Program-made: the position numbers and the translations under genes | Notes under the pieces: model-generated | Databases searched by the model: none | What the model was told of the DNA's origin: nothing | Seen by the model: the letters and a program-made list of their open reading frames with translations, nothing else | From: Thalassia testudinum | Taxonomy: Eukaryota > Streptophyta > Magnoliopsida > Alismatales > Hydrocharitaceae | Reading direction: 5' to 3' | Assembly: GCA_037157565.1 (NCBI GenBank) | Contig: JAZHRO010000026.1 | Span: forward strand, 36,640,501-36,704,500 | Length of the DNA stretch: 64,000 bases | Shown: piece by piece, positions 24,747 to 36,884 of the stretch | Layout: every line of letters starts with the position of its first letter | How positions within the stretch are numbered: position 1 is the stretch's first letter

Positions 24747-27685
24747 TTTTATGCACAAAGGTCCTTATCTATTTACAAAAGTGTCCCTATGTACATCTTC
24801 TTCTCCAAAACCTTCTTCAGCGTCATGGACGATCCACGAAGGCCGATGTAAGTATCCCTTTGATCATCGTCTTCTCAATGATGATCAGCCATCACAGCTT
24901 CCGTTGAGCTCCTGCTCACTGCGACCTTCACATCTGACGATTCAAATTGTTTAAAACTTAAAAAACTCTAATGAGGTGAGTTCACCATTGTCGGAGACGA
25001 AAATCCTCATGCCCATGTATCTGGACATGATTGCTCCCAAATTCATTGATCCCTATACCCCCCATTCCACCTATAAACAACCCTCTGGACCTTCGATCAA
25101 AGGTTAGCACTCCCTTCCTCCTTCTAACTGAGTTGCTCACTAAGCTATTCTTTCCTACCTCCTACGACTTCCTCCCCCTTCCTCCGGTCTTCTCCGAGTG
25201 AGGTAATTGCTTCTTCTTCTTCCTCTTCCTCTACCAAGTCTCCAGATGAGGCCATGACCCCATCCTTTCTTTCCACATCGTGTACATCTGTGTCAGAGCT
25301 TCTACCATTTATCCTCTAATTTCCTCCCTCCGACAAGCCTTAGCAAAGTCCCTATTCTCCCTTCTTCCAAGTAACATTAAGTATTAGATTCATAGAGTAG
25401 TTTAGATTAGTTTTAGTTAGTTAGTTAGCTTAATTAGGTAGGTTTGTTACATGTTATATAGTTCTTTTTCCTTACCTCCAGCAAATCCTGTCAGTCCTTG
25501 CTGGATCAATCTTTTGCTTTAATTAAACGTTGATCACCTTCTCATCACTGTCACAATCATTTCTAACAATTCAATTCTCTGATTTATCACATATTTCACT
25601 TCAATCACTTCACACTCACCTGAGAACCTCCGCTATCGATGGCGGAGACTTAGAAGTTATAATACCTCCAATTAGGGCCCTTTGTCACTTCCTTACAACA
25701 CAGGGCCCTGTTCCAATATCCAATTCGATTTATTAACCACTACATAACATACGCCTAATTTACATTTACTTTTTGAGCTTGCTGTCAATGGGATTCAAGA
25801 AGAGTTCTCTAGCTAATTCACTTCACCTACACTTTTGTAGACATCTACTGGAGATTTCGCCTCACTCAATTGAGTGAGGCAAGACCTTCTGAGTTCTGTC
25901 GAACTCAGGAGGCAGATTTTGTTAAATTCAAAGCTTATTCTTTAGGCTATTCTTAATTGAGGTGTTTGTTGAGTCTCTAAGGTTTTGCAAAACCTCAGGA
26001 TTCTTTAGAACCAATTCTTGATTAGTTTCATGGAGATGTGATCTTTAGACCTTTGTTTTAGCCTTTACCAGAGCTTCGGTGAGCTTTGGTGAGTCCAAAT
26101 TTGAGTCATAACCTTTAAATCTATCTGTAGAGCTCCAGATCACTATTTTGTGACCTAAGAATCAGATTCCATCAATTATCCCTGAGTTTTAATGTCTAGA
26201 GCATACTACTGATCTCTATCTTCCTTAGCTTCGGTAGAGCTAAGGAGGCCTCTTCACGCCGTTTCTAACTTTAACGACAAGTCCATAAGCTTCAGTAGAG
26301 CTTAAGGAATCTAGAATTGTCTTTGGATAGGTCTTAGATTAGTTGAATTGTTCTAATGAACACAACACCTTTTGATTTTAGGCAGAATAGCCAGAGATCC
26401 TATCTAAAGTAATCAAAACTTGATTTTGAGGTGTGCAATAGATTCCTTAGGTTGAAATAAGTCGAATAGAATAGTTGCTATGATCCGAACTTCCTTAATT
26501 CACAGACTCAACTTTCAAGCTAATTTGGTCAACCCAAGCTTGTTCGAGAGGTTTCAGACCTTGAAACTTGGTTTAAAGGGCTGATTTGAGTTTTTGTGAT
26601 TATTGCGAACCTATTGGAACGAATTTGGTTGTGTTTTATTGAGGTTTAGTGTGTTTTTATTTTCATTCATAGTTTAGGTTCAAACTGAACCACAATGAAG
26701 TTCAATGGCATTATGGTGAAATTTCGATTCAATTCCAGCCCAGATCAGTTCTATTTGATCCTTTAAATTTTATCCAGATCATTTCTAAAGGATGAGATCT
26801 ATTTGTTTACCTATTTAAACCTAAGATCGGTGTTCTATGTTTCTTGTTTGAGAGCTCCAAAGATCTGGAGCTTCCTTATTCTTCCCAGATCCTCAAGACC
26901 TATTCCATTCCCTGCGAAATGGTTTATAGTAGTTGTTTAAGCCTTTAATTGATAGATAAAACAAGTTTACATAGGTCAATTTTAGGAATCCACTTCTGCT
27001 AACTTGCGGTAGACTTGACCTAATTTTAGGCCATGTTTAGGCCTTGATTTGAGGGATCAATTGTGATCCGTTGATCTAATTAACACCTGCAATCAAAAGT
27101 AGGCACATAGGGCTTTCAATGAAGCCTTTGCTTGCTTTATTTAGTCCTCTGAGCTGTGAGGAATTAGATGATGAAGTTAGCATTGGGAGCATGGCTGTGC
27201 ATAGAGGAGAAGGGCTTACGTAGTCACATATCGTGAACTGAAGAGCAGGTGTGGTGATATAAATTGATTTGCGCACAACTACCAAGAAGTCATTAGTGCA
27301 GGGCACACATATACGAGCATGCATGTGTGTGTATGTGTGTGCCTACACATGATGATGAACTCTGGGAGAGTGGCCTTGGGGTGCCAGGTGGTGGGGCATG
27401 ATGGTGACACGTGCCCTAGTAGTGGTCGATCCATCCCAAATGGGTCGTTGATCCTGTGTAAAGATGTGTGGATGAACCTGATTCCTTTTTATGGTAGAGC
27501 ACACTCTACACTTGTGTGGGTTGAAATCTAACTAAGTGTTGAGGCCTCTATATGTTAAATGCTGAAGACTTATGAAGGTTTTGTGAAGCCTTAAGGTTGT
27601 GCTACTGTGAAGGCTGAAAAATGTGAAAGGAAATAAAGAAGCACGATGCCGTGCCTAAGTGAATAATTAAATAGTGTCAAAGTTA
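24747..27685. other. Intergenic sequence, no supported gene
   Basis: Unassigned. It includes a TATAAA at about 25073 followed by CT-rich sequence, as in a decayed LTR or promoter. It also includes repeated words such as GAGCTTCGGTGAGC and GCTTCAGTAGAGCT near 26070-26310, and the hairpin pair listed separately. No protein similarity was recognised. Confidence 0.45.
25859..25911. other. Two adjacent perfect inverted repeats
   Basis: 25859-25880 is a 22-bp perfect palindrome centred on CAATTG. Ten bases later CTGAGTTC-TGTC-GAACTCAG forms an 8-bp stem with a 4-nt loop. The function is unknown; it could be a structured RNA or a recombination relic. Confidence 0.6.
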
Positions 27686-27776
27686 TAAATTGTTACGACC
27701 TGAACCTGGCTCATGGAACCCGGGAATAGTTCGCTTTGACTAATCTCAAGACCCAGTTGTCCATCGAGAAATAGAC

Positions 27777-27780
<4 letters not shown>

Positions 27781-27820
<40 letters not shown>
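27781..27820. repeat. (TA)20 microsatellite
   Basis: Pure TA repeat in the left X LTR. The homologous place in the right LTR (55555-55564) has only about five units. Confidence 0.97.
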
Positions 27821-27821
<1 letters not shown>

Positions 27822-29532
27822 CATTCCACACATGCAATATAGCTAAGCATTTAATGAAAGATGGAAAGTAGAACAATAATCTGAAATAGACATCATGTTA
27901 TAGGAGAAAAATAGAGTTCACAACATAGCCATCACAATTGAATTGAAAGGCAGAAAACAGGGCTACTAGTTCCAACATGAAGAAAGAAAAGTACCACAAA
28001 GATAGTAAGTTGAAAACTGACTAAGGATGGGCTCGACTAGGCCCAGCACCCTCTACAGTCGGTGGTACTGGCTTCTCACCTCTCTGACTTGAATATAAGT
28101 AGCGGATGTCAACTAAACGCTGAGTAGAGTGGCAAACTCAAGAACATTTAATGCATTTAACTGTAAAAGTAGTAAATTATTTATGCAATTTCAATTATTC
28201 ATATAGTTAACGTTTAGTTCTATTCATAATCACTAGTTGTTTAGTAATTAGGCATTCTAGTAAAAGTCCATGTCATCACTTGATTCACATGTTCCTTATG
28301 GGAACGATCTTGTTGTAGTTTTCCCACGATGCAGGATGCACACATGGACTCTCCTGGCCAGGAGAGTTCCTCGTGGTAGTCCTACACTTGGTCTACCACC
28401 CCGGGGTCACGGTCACGATGTAGCAGTGACTACGGCACGCGTGATAGATGTAAGGGTAGTTACCCCACATTAGCACGCGATTAGTCATTTCCACTAGCGG
28501 ATACACTCTAACGTACAACATAGAACAAAATAGGGGTTATGCCCCTCACCAATTTGCGTACCCTTGCTCGATTACCCCGGTTTGCCCAGTGGGCCCAACA
28601 GGAGTTGGTGTAGGGAGGCCATTCTTATCCTGGGTCCCAATCCTAGGGGAGGCTAGATCTCTCCCTACACAAAAGTGACAGTAGCTCTCCTCGGTACCAC
28701 GTACACGAGGGCTAGCTCACTTTTTGTACCCAAGTCCAACCAACCGTCATGCCTGTATAGGCGAGTTATTCCATCACACATCAGAGTTTCCATGTCACAA
28801 CAATTTAGCTACTTTTCTAGTTTCTCATAGGGTTCATTCATGATTCTTGTTTCACGCACAATGATTTACATGCATATCTATTCATATTCAAAAAATCCAA
28901 AATGGAAATAGGCAATTTGCGGTATAACAATAAAGGCATTTATCTCAAACGTTAGAATCACCATCTTTTCACATTTAGGTTATGGCAACAGCATCTAGGC
29001 ATTGAACACAACAAGCATCATTCTAAATCTTAGGGTTTATTACATAATGAGTAAGCTTCATGATATCTCACATATTCAAGAAACCAAACCTAGATTAAGT
29101 GTTAACTTAAGGCTCAACCCATATCTTAGGTTTCAGACAGAAATCTCTAGTTTTGACATTCACTTATATGAAACAACGAAAAAGAGTAGAGAAAGACCAC
29201 TCTACCAAGGGGTATGGGTGATATAGGGACATGGGCGGTCTTGTGCACACTACGGACTTGGGGCCTACACCAATTTAACGGTCAAACCAGGCATTAATCT
29301 CGTTGTCAAACATTTCAGTACGTAGAACAAGCTCAAAAAAGTGTGGAAACAACTCTAAAACATAGTAAATCCTATGAACTTTCCAATGATACCTTGATTG
29401 TGCGATTTTCACTCCGTTTGGGCCTTGAACCGACGCAAACACTCCTCCTGGTTCATCTGAACCTGACCAGGCAAGATGGTCTGGCTGGATCAGCTGCCTG
29501 CTTGCAACAGACACGTGCACTGACTGAGATCA

Positions 29533-29709
29533 GACGTTTGGGGTGAGTCCTAGACATCTTAAATGTGTACAAGAACTCACCTAGTGCTCCTACTTCTCCT
29601 CCTATCGTCTGTTACCTCCCACGACCGTCTGAGGATGCAATCGGACATCTAACACCTCTCCCGGCCATCTGGGGTTGCAACCGGATGTCTGACACCACCT
29701 CCAGACGTC
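29533..29709. repeat. Six-site 20-bp register array in the X LTR
   Basis: GACGTC-related hexamers start at 29604, 29624, 29644, 29664, 29684 and 29704, each exactly 20 bp from the last. An extra pair sits at 29533/29553. Sites read ATCGTC, ACCGTC, GACATC, GCCATC, GATGTC and GACGTC, mostly one change from GACGTC. Confidence 0.85.
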
Positions 29710-30240
29710 CAAAAGCACCTTGGTTGTTGAGTGTGCGTGCTTTCTCAATACTCTTCTCCCCTGTGCAGCTCGTCTCCCCACGCGAACTCTAATCCCGAGC
29801 CTGCACACAGCGCAGATGGCTCGGGCAGACCCCACCTCAGGTCCTGTGTGCTCTCGAACGGCCGAAGCTTGCCATGGATGTTTGCGAAGCCTCCCATCTG
29901 TCTGCTGGCCTTCGCGTACGTCTGATGGTCGCAGGAGATGCACCCAAACTGCGTGCGTAGCACCTCCTTGCGGCTCACTCCACCTCGAGCCTTGTGCTGT
30001 AGTAGTTGCAGCAATGCCTTCCTTTCCTTCTCGGTCTCTCCTTCTCCCTCTCACTCTTGCTCGCCCTCTCCTCCCACACTCACTGCTCGTGAAAACGGTG
30101 GGGGAAGGTGGCGCTGCAGAAGACAAATGAGAAGATGGGGGTGCAGAAAACGAGGAGGAAGGATGGAGTTTTTAAAAGGTTGTGGATAGAGTTTTAGGGT
30201 GTGTTGGGTAGGGAAAAGGGAGGGTAAAAATTGCAAAAAC

Positions 30241-31968
30241 TGATGTAAACATGTTTATATCACATAAACTGTCTATTTATGCGTGTTCTTAAGCATAGAA
30301 TTGCATCACATACTATAAATATTGCATAACATGCATCATCTTGCATTTAGGTTAGTCTGTATAAAATGTAGGTTAATTGTCTCCTTTTATGGCTAAGGAT
30401 AGGGTAACTTGTTAATTGGGACCTCGGATCGAAGATCCAATTGTACGGATCTGATTAGGGCGATGATTGGAGTTCAACGATTCCAAGATCACCCTGATTG
30501 GACATCCGTAGCACCAGATAGACATCGAGAAACCCTAAAGGTCAAGGGCCAAGATGGTGTTAATCCGCACCTCAGATGACAAATCCAACTGCACGGATAG
30601 GTTTGGATCGACGATCGCAGCCTAACGGCGTAAAAATTGGTCCAATACGACATCCGTAGCACCATCTACAACACTCAGAAAATGGACGACTAAGATGGTG
30701 CCACATGGCGCCATCCCAACCGCCCAACCGGCCCTAAGGATGCGCCTCAGCTCTTCTTCCTTACTCGCGCGATGGATCTGGGTCGTTGGATCTTCATCCA
30801 ACGGCCACGGTCGATTGTGCCATAATTCATTCGCTCGCCTCAAGAGGGAGCTCAACGCAGCGGTCGAGCGCCCCTTTGTGAGCGAAGGGCGTGTGTTCGA
30901 GCCGCGCTGCGCTTCAAATTCAGAGGAGGCGCAGGCGTGGGCATGATTGGACCATTAGATGGAGATTGAGTGGCTACGGGGCGAAGGCGTGGCACACGGA
31001 GGAGTCATTGATCGCGTACACGCATGATGACGCGCGTTTGCACGCCTCATCGCACGCGGGCACACGACAGTGAAGATTTGAAGGTGATGGCGAAGGGCGT
31101 TTTAAGTCATCCGATCTCTTGATCGAACGACTAAGTGTGCGCGATCGTGCATAAGTGTTTAAGCCATTGAAGGTGAGCGGGTGCACGCGGCACATGCACG
31201 TCGGCCACGTTCAGGCCTTTAGTGACGGATTGAATTAATGTTTTTGATTTTGAAATATCCAAAATGCCCCCACTCCTTCCAACTACAAAAGGAGACCCCT
31301 ATCCTACGAATTTCTCATCCCTTCTCTTCTCTAACCCCTTCCAAAGCTCTAAGAGCTTGTCCCACACTCGGGATGCTCCTCTAGAGTAGAAATCTTAATT
31401 TTTCCACCTTCATCCCCCTCCGTGGAGCATCTTGCAGTTGTCCTCTCTCTGCATTTGAGAAGTGGATCCCGCGACGACGACAACATGCTGCTTTGTTCAT
31501 GTTCTTCCTACTTCATCCTCCTTCCCGCTCCGTTCCCTGTCTTCCAGGCGTTGTCCCGTCCGGCTTGTCCTCCAAGCGATCATTGAGGAGGATAACTTCT
31601 CTCTCCCTTCATTTTCCGCTTTCTAGAGTAGAATTTTCCTACTTTCTAGTTGTAACAATTTTTTGCTTTCTAGTATAATCATTTCTTGCTTTCTTAGTTG
31701 TAAAAACATTATTCAATATCAAGTGATTGTTCTCTCTCTCTCTTATTGTTTATATTGCTTCCACTGTGATTCTTTCGCCCTTTAAACAAAAATACAAAAA
31801 AATATAATTGTGAATTTTGATTGACGTAGCCTCCTTGTGTTCGACCGGAAATTTCTTTATAGATTTTTCGGTATAAATTTTATTTATTGAACCGATTTCT
31901 TCGCGACTCGAACTACAACGACAGGTTTTCAAATCCAATTACGAACACGTAGTCATCCGCAAACAACA
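30241..31968 (+). mobile_element. Solo LTR 'V' (1728 bp) inside the X LTR
   Basis: Starts TGATGTAAAC, ends CAAACAACA, flanked by perfect AAAAC duplications (30236-30240, 31969-31973). The right X LTR lacks it (near 61768). It is related to U by shared words. The orientation is inferred from the CT tract and end layout. No GACGTC array was seen. Confidence 0.9.
30848..30907 (+). other. tRNA-like segment with three arms inside LTR V
   Basis: A D-arm (GCTC / GAGC around AACGCAGCGGTC), an anticodon-like arm (CCCTT 30872-30876 / AAGGG 30885-30889, 8-nt loop) and a T-arm (GTGTG / CGCGC around TTCGAGC, 30891-30907) follow in tRNA order. The variable region is only one base and no acceptor stem is seen. 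It is therefore a tRNA-derived or tRNA-mimicking segment, not a functional tRNA gene. Confidence 0.5.
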
Positions 31969-32208
31969 AAAACCACCCTAGATTTTTGAAGTTGCTCACA
32001 TGGGGTCCAGCAGGTGTGAAATAAGAGTGCAAAATTTATGATAGGACCCTCATAGTTTACGAAAATGCCTAAATGGCCCTTAGAGAGGGTCATTTCAACA
32101 TAATAAACTTAAAGGAAGTTTCACTCCCGAAACTTGAGCTAAACTAGGATGCGGAAGAAATAGAGCATGTGCATAACAAACTTAAAGAGGATCAAAGTAG
32201 GTCAGAGA

Positions 32209-32362
32209 TTACGTACCCCCAAAAAGCTCTGGGTTTCGATCCCGCATCTCCACCTCAGGCTCCCACGTAGCCTCCTCGTGCCGCTGGCTTCTCCATAGGA
32301 CTTTCACTAGTGGCACCTCCTTTCGCCTCAAGTTATTGACAACTCTATCTAGTATCCATACT
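32209..32362 (-). pseudogene. Chromodomain end of X polyprotein
   Basis: The - strand translation has the PVWILDR / LRRKE / PLVKVLWR / EEATWE / PELF signature of the C-terminal chromodomain of plant chromoviruses, which guides integration to marked chromatin. The frame stops at 32209. Its upstream part lies beyond the Y insertion, at 49356 and above. Confidence 0.85.
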
Positions 32363-33302
32363 GGCCTTGATGAGATCCTCATCATGAGCAATAACTAGCC
32401 CATTTTGACCCAATAAAGAAGATAAAAGCTCCTACATAACCTAGAAGAAGGCTTAACTGAAGGAATAAGTGCTCTGAGAAGAAAACATGAATTAAAGGTT
32501 AAAACAGCAATTTTACCATTGCAGTACATAAATGGGATTTCTCAGAGGCAAAACATAGGTCAAAAGGTCTAAATGAGATAAAAGTGGGTTGAGTCAATCA
32601 GAAATGGGTTCATGTGCAATCTAGGAAGTAAATGACATGTGGTAACCCTAAAACAGACCTGCTTAATTCAACAAGGTTCCGGTTAGGATAAAAATCAATT
32701 AAACCCTCTAAAAATCATGTAAAAATATCCCTAGGGTTTAGAACACTTAAGTTGGCCTTTGGAACCCAGTTTGACCTAGATTAGGGTCCTAGTTCATCAA
32801 TTAACCTAATTTGGGTTTTTACGCAAAATATCCAATCAAACGAGGTCAAACCTAAAATCCAACTTCACCATTGGATTCCTTAGGTCAAAATTAGGTTTGC
32901 ACCAAAATTTGGACCTAAGGGGAGGTCATCTTGACCTAATTTGCAATTTAGTACACCCAAATCACAATTTGGTCCCTATCTTTTGAAAAGCATAACAGAA
33001 CGCCCCCTAACTTCCTCGCCACCTTTGCAATCAGGTCCTTCCGCCATTATTAGGGCAGAATCCTGCTTCGGCGAGGATTTGAGAGGGAATCCTCTCTGAT
33101 TCCTAAGAGATCCCCTCCCAGAAATGGAAGGGAGATTCTTTGAGGAATTCCCTTCCATCTGAGGCCAATTTCGATCCCTGGTGTGAACCCAATCTCTCGT
33201 GCGAACGCACGAGGGATTTGGGTATCTAAACTCTTTCCATCTCCGGCGACCGACCTCAGACGATGGTGTGCCTTCCACGCCTTGAACGACTGGCCCAGTA
33301 CC

Positions 33303-33310
33303 TATATAAG
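33303..33310 (+). promoter_or_regulatory. TATA box of Y LTR
   Basis: TATATAAG, also present in the 3' LTR at 47590-47597. Sequence around it is highly conserved between the two LTRs. Confidence 0.65.
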
Positions 33311-34846
33311 AACCCACACCTCCGGCCGCTCATCTTCAGCTTGATTTGGTCGAGTTTCCACCTCCAATTCATCTCCTCCTGCCCGGCCAAAATTCCCAGC
33401 AAGCTCCGGCGAGCCCCCCTCCCCTCCCTCTTCGCTCTGCCACAAAACCAGTGGCAGAGTTATCTTCCTGACTCTCCTCCGCGTCGCGCAGCACCCGCGC
33501 ACGCCGCCTCAGCCCCGTCGTCGCCGCCGTTCTCCCCCACTGGGTAGCATCTTCTCCGGCGATAGCAGGTACTGCTGTTCGCCTCTCCATCCCCCTTCAT
33601 CCCTGTAGTTAGGCCAAATACCTTCTCCACATTCCCCTCTCTCTTTTTCCCTTGCTATTTTATCTACTTACCCCTCGACAGTGCCTGAACACCTCCATCT
33701 TCCTCGCCTCCGACCGACCTCTGGCGAGCCTCCCACACCACTCCACCCCTCCACACGGCTCGCCACCCATCTCGTGAGCTCCGCCTCACCACCAGGAACT
33801 CATTCCACCCCTCCACTGCCACTCCAGACCTCCACAATAACCCCCCGACCAACCCCACAACTCCAGCCACAAGTTGACCTAGGCACACACGCCTAGGCCG
33901 ACCTGCGGCCTGCAGCACCGTCCACCGCCTTCGCCGTGCTACGGCGAAGGTCTCTAGCTGGTCTGATTGGGCCGAGAGGCTCGTTTTGTGTCTGACAGTG
34001 TTGATGCTCCTGCCGCCATGGACGACATTTGAAGAAGCTCCGTAGCAGCTCCAGGCGCCAGGGATCCCAGGCTGCAGGTGCTGCGTAGTCGTGCGAGTGT
34101 CGCGAAGTGCCCTGGTCTAGCAAGTAGCGCAAGCAGAGCCAGCAGCTGTGGGGATGGCATGTGAGTCTGCGGGCGTGCGCGAAATCAGGGCAGAATCTTT
34201 AGTCCCACATTGTGGAGAGACGAGGCGCCGCTGCGACATAAATTGAATTTGTGATATCACCTTAACGCCTCCGTAAGCACAGGGGTGAGGTCCCTCACTT
34301 GCCCCCTCACGCATGCCTCATCCGCGGCTTGACCACGCGGATCTGGCGGGATCCGACAGACCCAATCCTTGAGCACTCCTCGCGCATCACACCACCTGCA
34401 GGTGCGCCTGGTCCCAGGTACGATCCGACCCGAATATCCGTGTGGCTCTGGGAGAGCATCCCTGAGTGAACTGTTGAGAGAGAGAGACGCGCGGGTAGAG
34501 GGAAATGGGTAGGTTTTGCTCCTGTGCAGGCAGACTGAGCGTGGAGAGACTTATCCGCAAGGAGAAGAGAAGAAGCAGAAGAAAAAACTGAGCGAAGGAG
34601 AGACCAAGGCAGATTAGAAGAAGAGGAAAGAAGCCTTCGCAGGAGAAGAAGGAAGAGCAAGGCAGGAGCAAGCCAGAGAACGAAAGAAAGGTCAAGTGAA
34701 GACAGCAAAGATCAGAAGAAGGAGAAAGAAGGAAGGCACGGCAGGAGAAGAAACAAGAGAAAAGATACAAAGGCAGGAAGAAGAAGCCTTCGCAAGCAAA
34801 GAAGAGAGAGAAGATCAGAAGAAGAAAAAGGGGAAAATACTTTTAA

Positions 34847-34872
34847 GATGTTTGATCACCAGATCAGACGTC
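34847..34872. repeat. GACGTC pair in the Y 5' LTR
   Basis: GATGTT at 34847 and GACGTC at 34867. In the 3' LTR both are intact (49087, 49107), giving 11-bp inverted arms around ACCA. Confidence 0.8.
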
Positions 34873-35114
34873 CAATTTCATATTTTTTTGTCATAATTAC
34901 TTTTAATGGCATACATTCATATTTGAATTAACATTTTGAGTAAATTAGAGTGATCAATTTCATTTTGATTAGTAGTAAATTCCATTTGCTCCCTGTGTTC
35001 GACCTCGGATACTCCAGTTTTCAAGTAATAAAATTCTCTATTTGTTTGAACCCTTTGTCGGCTATACTACAACGTGATATACTTTAAACCCGCATAAAAG
35101 AGTGACAACATTTT

Positions 35115-35132
35115 TGGCGCCGTTGCCGGGGA
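35115..35132 (+). other. Primer binding site of Y (tRNA-Asp type)
   Basis: TGGCGCCGTTGCCGGGGA lies four bases after the 5' LTR. This is the site usual in Tat/Athila gypsy elements. Confidence 0.88.
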
Positions 35133-36292
35133 GCAATGTGCAATTTACCACTAGTCTCTACATTCTTTTTATCATATTGAACACTAACTTGCCTTACTTT
35201 GCTTTGATGTGATCTTGCAGGTACTTCATGAGAAAATCTCTCCCGCAAGTCAACCACTCCAGGGTAGGTAATTTCTTTTCTTCCTTAATCATCCCCTAAT
35301 CTTTGAAAGACAAAAGGAAGAAAATCAATTTAGGAATCAATTGCCTTCTTTATATAGTAATCACCATCTCTAAAGCAAAACATTTTCTGATTTTGCGAAA
35401 ATTTCTGCAAATATTCTTGAAGTTGGAGTGATTTTTTTTTTCCATCCCACAAATTCTTGTGCCTAATTGAAATAACGCTTAATCTCGGCGGACCACACAC
35501 TTCTTGTTTATAAGTCCAAAGAGAACTTTTGAAGAAGAAAAAGAGGACTGGAAATAGAACCAAATTAGGGTTTCCACATTAGGGTCTTGAAGCGCTAGTC
35601 ACACATGCCTGTGTAAAAGGAAATAAACCCTCCCGCATCAGTGTGCTACCCAAGCCCTTGAGTGAAGAAAGCTAAATAAGACAAACCCTAACATTGAGCT
35701 CTAAAATCACTTGAATCTTAAAATTTTTGGACCTAATAACCTGGGAGTCAAATCAGGGTGATCTCTAGGCTTCGAGCTTAGAATCATTCTGCCATCTATA
35801 GGATAGGTTAGGTGAAGTTGACCCCTTGGGTCAACCAACCTCTAAATTAGGTCACAATACCAAAAACATCTAAAGTTCAAGTGAGAACCCTAAAAGCACC
35901 TTTGAAATAAAAAGTGATAGACTTAAGAGGTCAAGGTCCCCATTCTGGTCTACCTGGAATCTCAGTGACAAGAGAGGTCGGGTGGGGGAAACCCTGTAAC
36001 CCGTAGGGACGCTCTACCGTGTAGGGGTCTTTACGGGACTCTCCCTCTCTGGCTGCCCAGGTAATTCTCAGGTGGACGATCTTCGGATCCAGGGGTCCAT
36101 CCGCCCCGAACCTCCATAGTCATCCAAACATCTTTTGGGTGTCTTGATTGGGTCAAGAACATCTCCAGTCCTGCATCTTTTCTCTTTAGAGCACACACAC
36201 TCATTTTTAGTGGGACTCGTTATTCAGATCTGATCACTTCATAACACATCTTGAGTCAAACTCTGATCTTGATTCCACCACCTGATCCAAGT

Positions 36293-36884
36293 ATGCAGCC
36301 GAACCACCTAGGACTACCATTCAAGAAACCTGAATACCTGAGATCCATGAGAGATAAAATGATTGAGGATGCCATGAGATTTTATGAAAATGAAGAAACC
36401 TCAACAACAGTAGGAAACATTCAGGTTGATGTCCCAACAACCACAACCTTTGTCATAACTTGTGCCCAAGTACTATTAGCAGAAGCCAACAAAGGATCAA
36501 CCCGTGACTTGCTCATTATTACATATATTGAGATAGAAAAATTGCACAATAGTGAATACCTTCAATGTATGACAAATCCTCGACTTTGGAAGCAACATCA
36601 AGATAGTCTTGAAAAACGGGAAGAGATAATGAGATTAATAAAACAAGTGATTGATCAGAAATACCCGTACATACCACCAACAGAGGATGAGCGATCTTGG
36701 AACAACATCGAGGATAAATCTGACCTCGGGTTTGAGGCACAAAATGGTTGTGGATTCCCAACCCAGATGGAGTATAATGCACCTGATATTGAAGAAGGTT
36801 GGGAAGCTCCAAATGCAGGAAAAGACCATGATGAGCCCATTTTAGAATCCCAAGACTCCTGCAAGTATGAGAGTAGAACTGAAC
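36293..36884 (+). pseudogene. Y acidic ORF, first part, cut by Z1
   Basis: I do not recognise the family. The first ATG is at 36293; the frame is open from 36251 through a TTG. It has a Lys/Arg/Glu-rich helical region and acidic Asp/Glu-rich ends. The frame enters Z1 at 36885 and stops at 36925 inside the Z1 LTR. After Z1 the same frame resumes at about 44029 and continues to 45066, so the pre-insertion ORF was about 550 codons. By position it would be gag, but no zinc knuckle is visible. The protein is broken here. Confidence 0.6.

Larger units (their letters stand above)
27691..32097 (-). repeat. 3' LTR of X (contains solo LTR V)
   Basis: The + strand reads TGTTACGACC at the left and GGGTCATTTCA at the right. 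It aligns with 55462-61895 once V (30241-31968) and Z2 are removed. A perfect 40-bp (TA)n run is at 27781-27820, whereas the other LTR has only a short one. Confidence 0.9.
32368..35110 (+). repeat. 5' LTR of Y
   Basis: 2743 bp, TGATGAG...GACAACA. It holds a TATA box (33304-33310), an Arg/Glu-codon-like GAAGAA-rich stretch (34560-34840) and a GATGTT/GACGTC pair at 34847/34867 with the 20-bp step. Confidence 0.92.

Noticed and set aside
29602..30130. Overlapping ORFs on both strands in the X LTR
   Set aside because: They lie within an LTR, overlap in several frames and are not preserved in the other X LTR.
34307..34770. Leu/Ser-rich - strand ORFs in the Y LTRs (also 48547-49010)
   Set aside because: Complement of a GAAGAA-rich tract; low-complexity translation in several frames.
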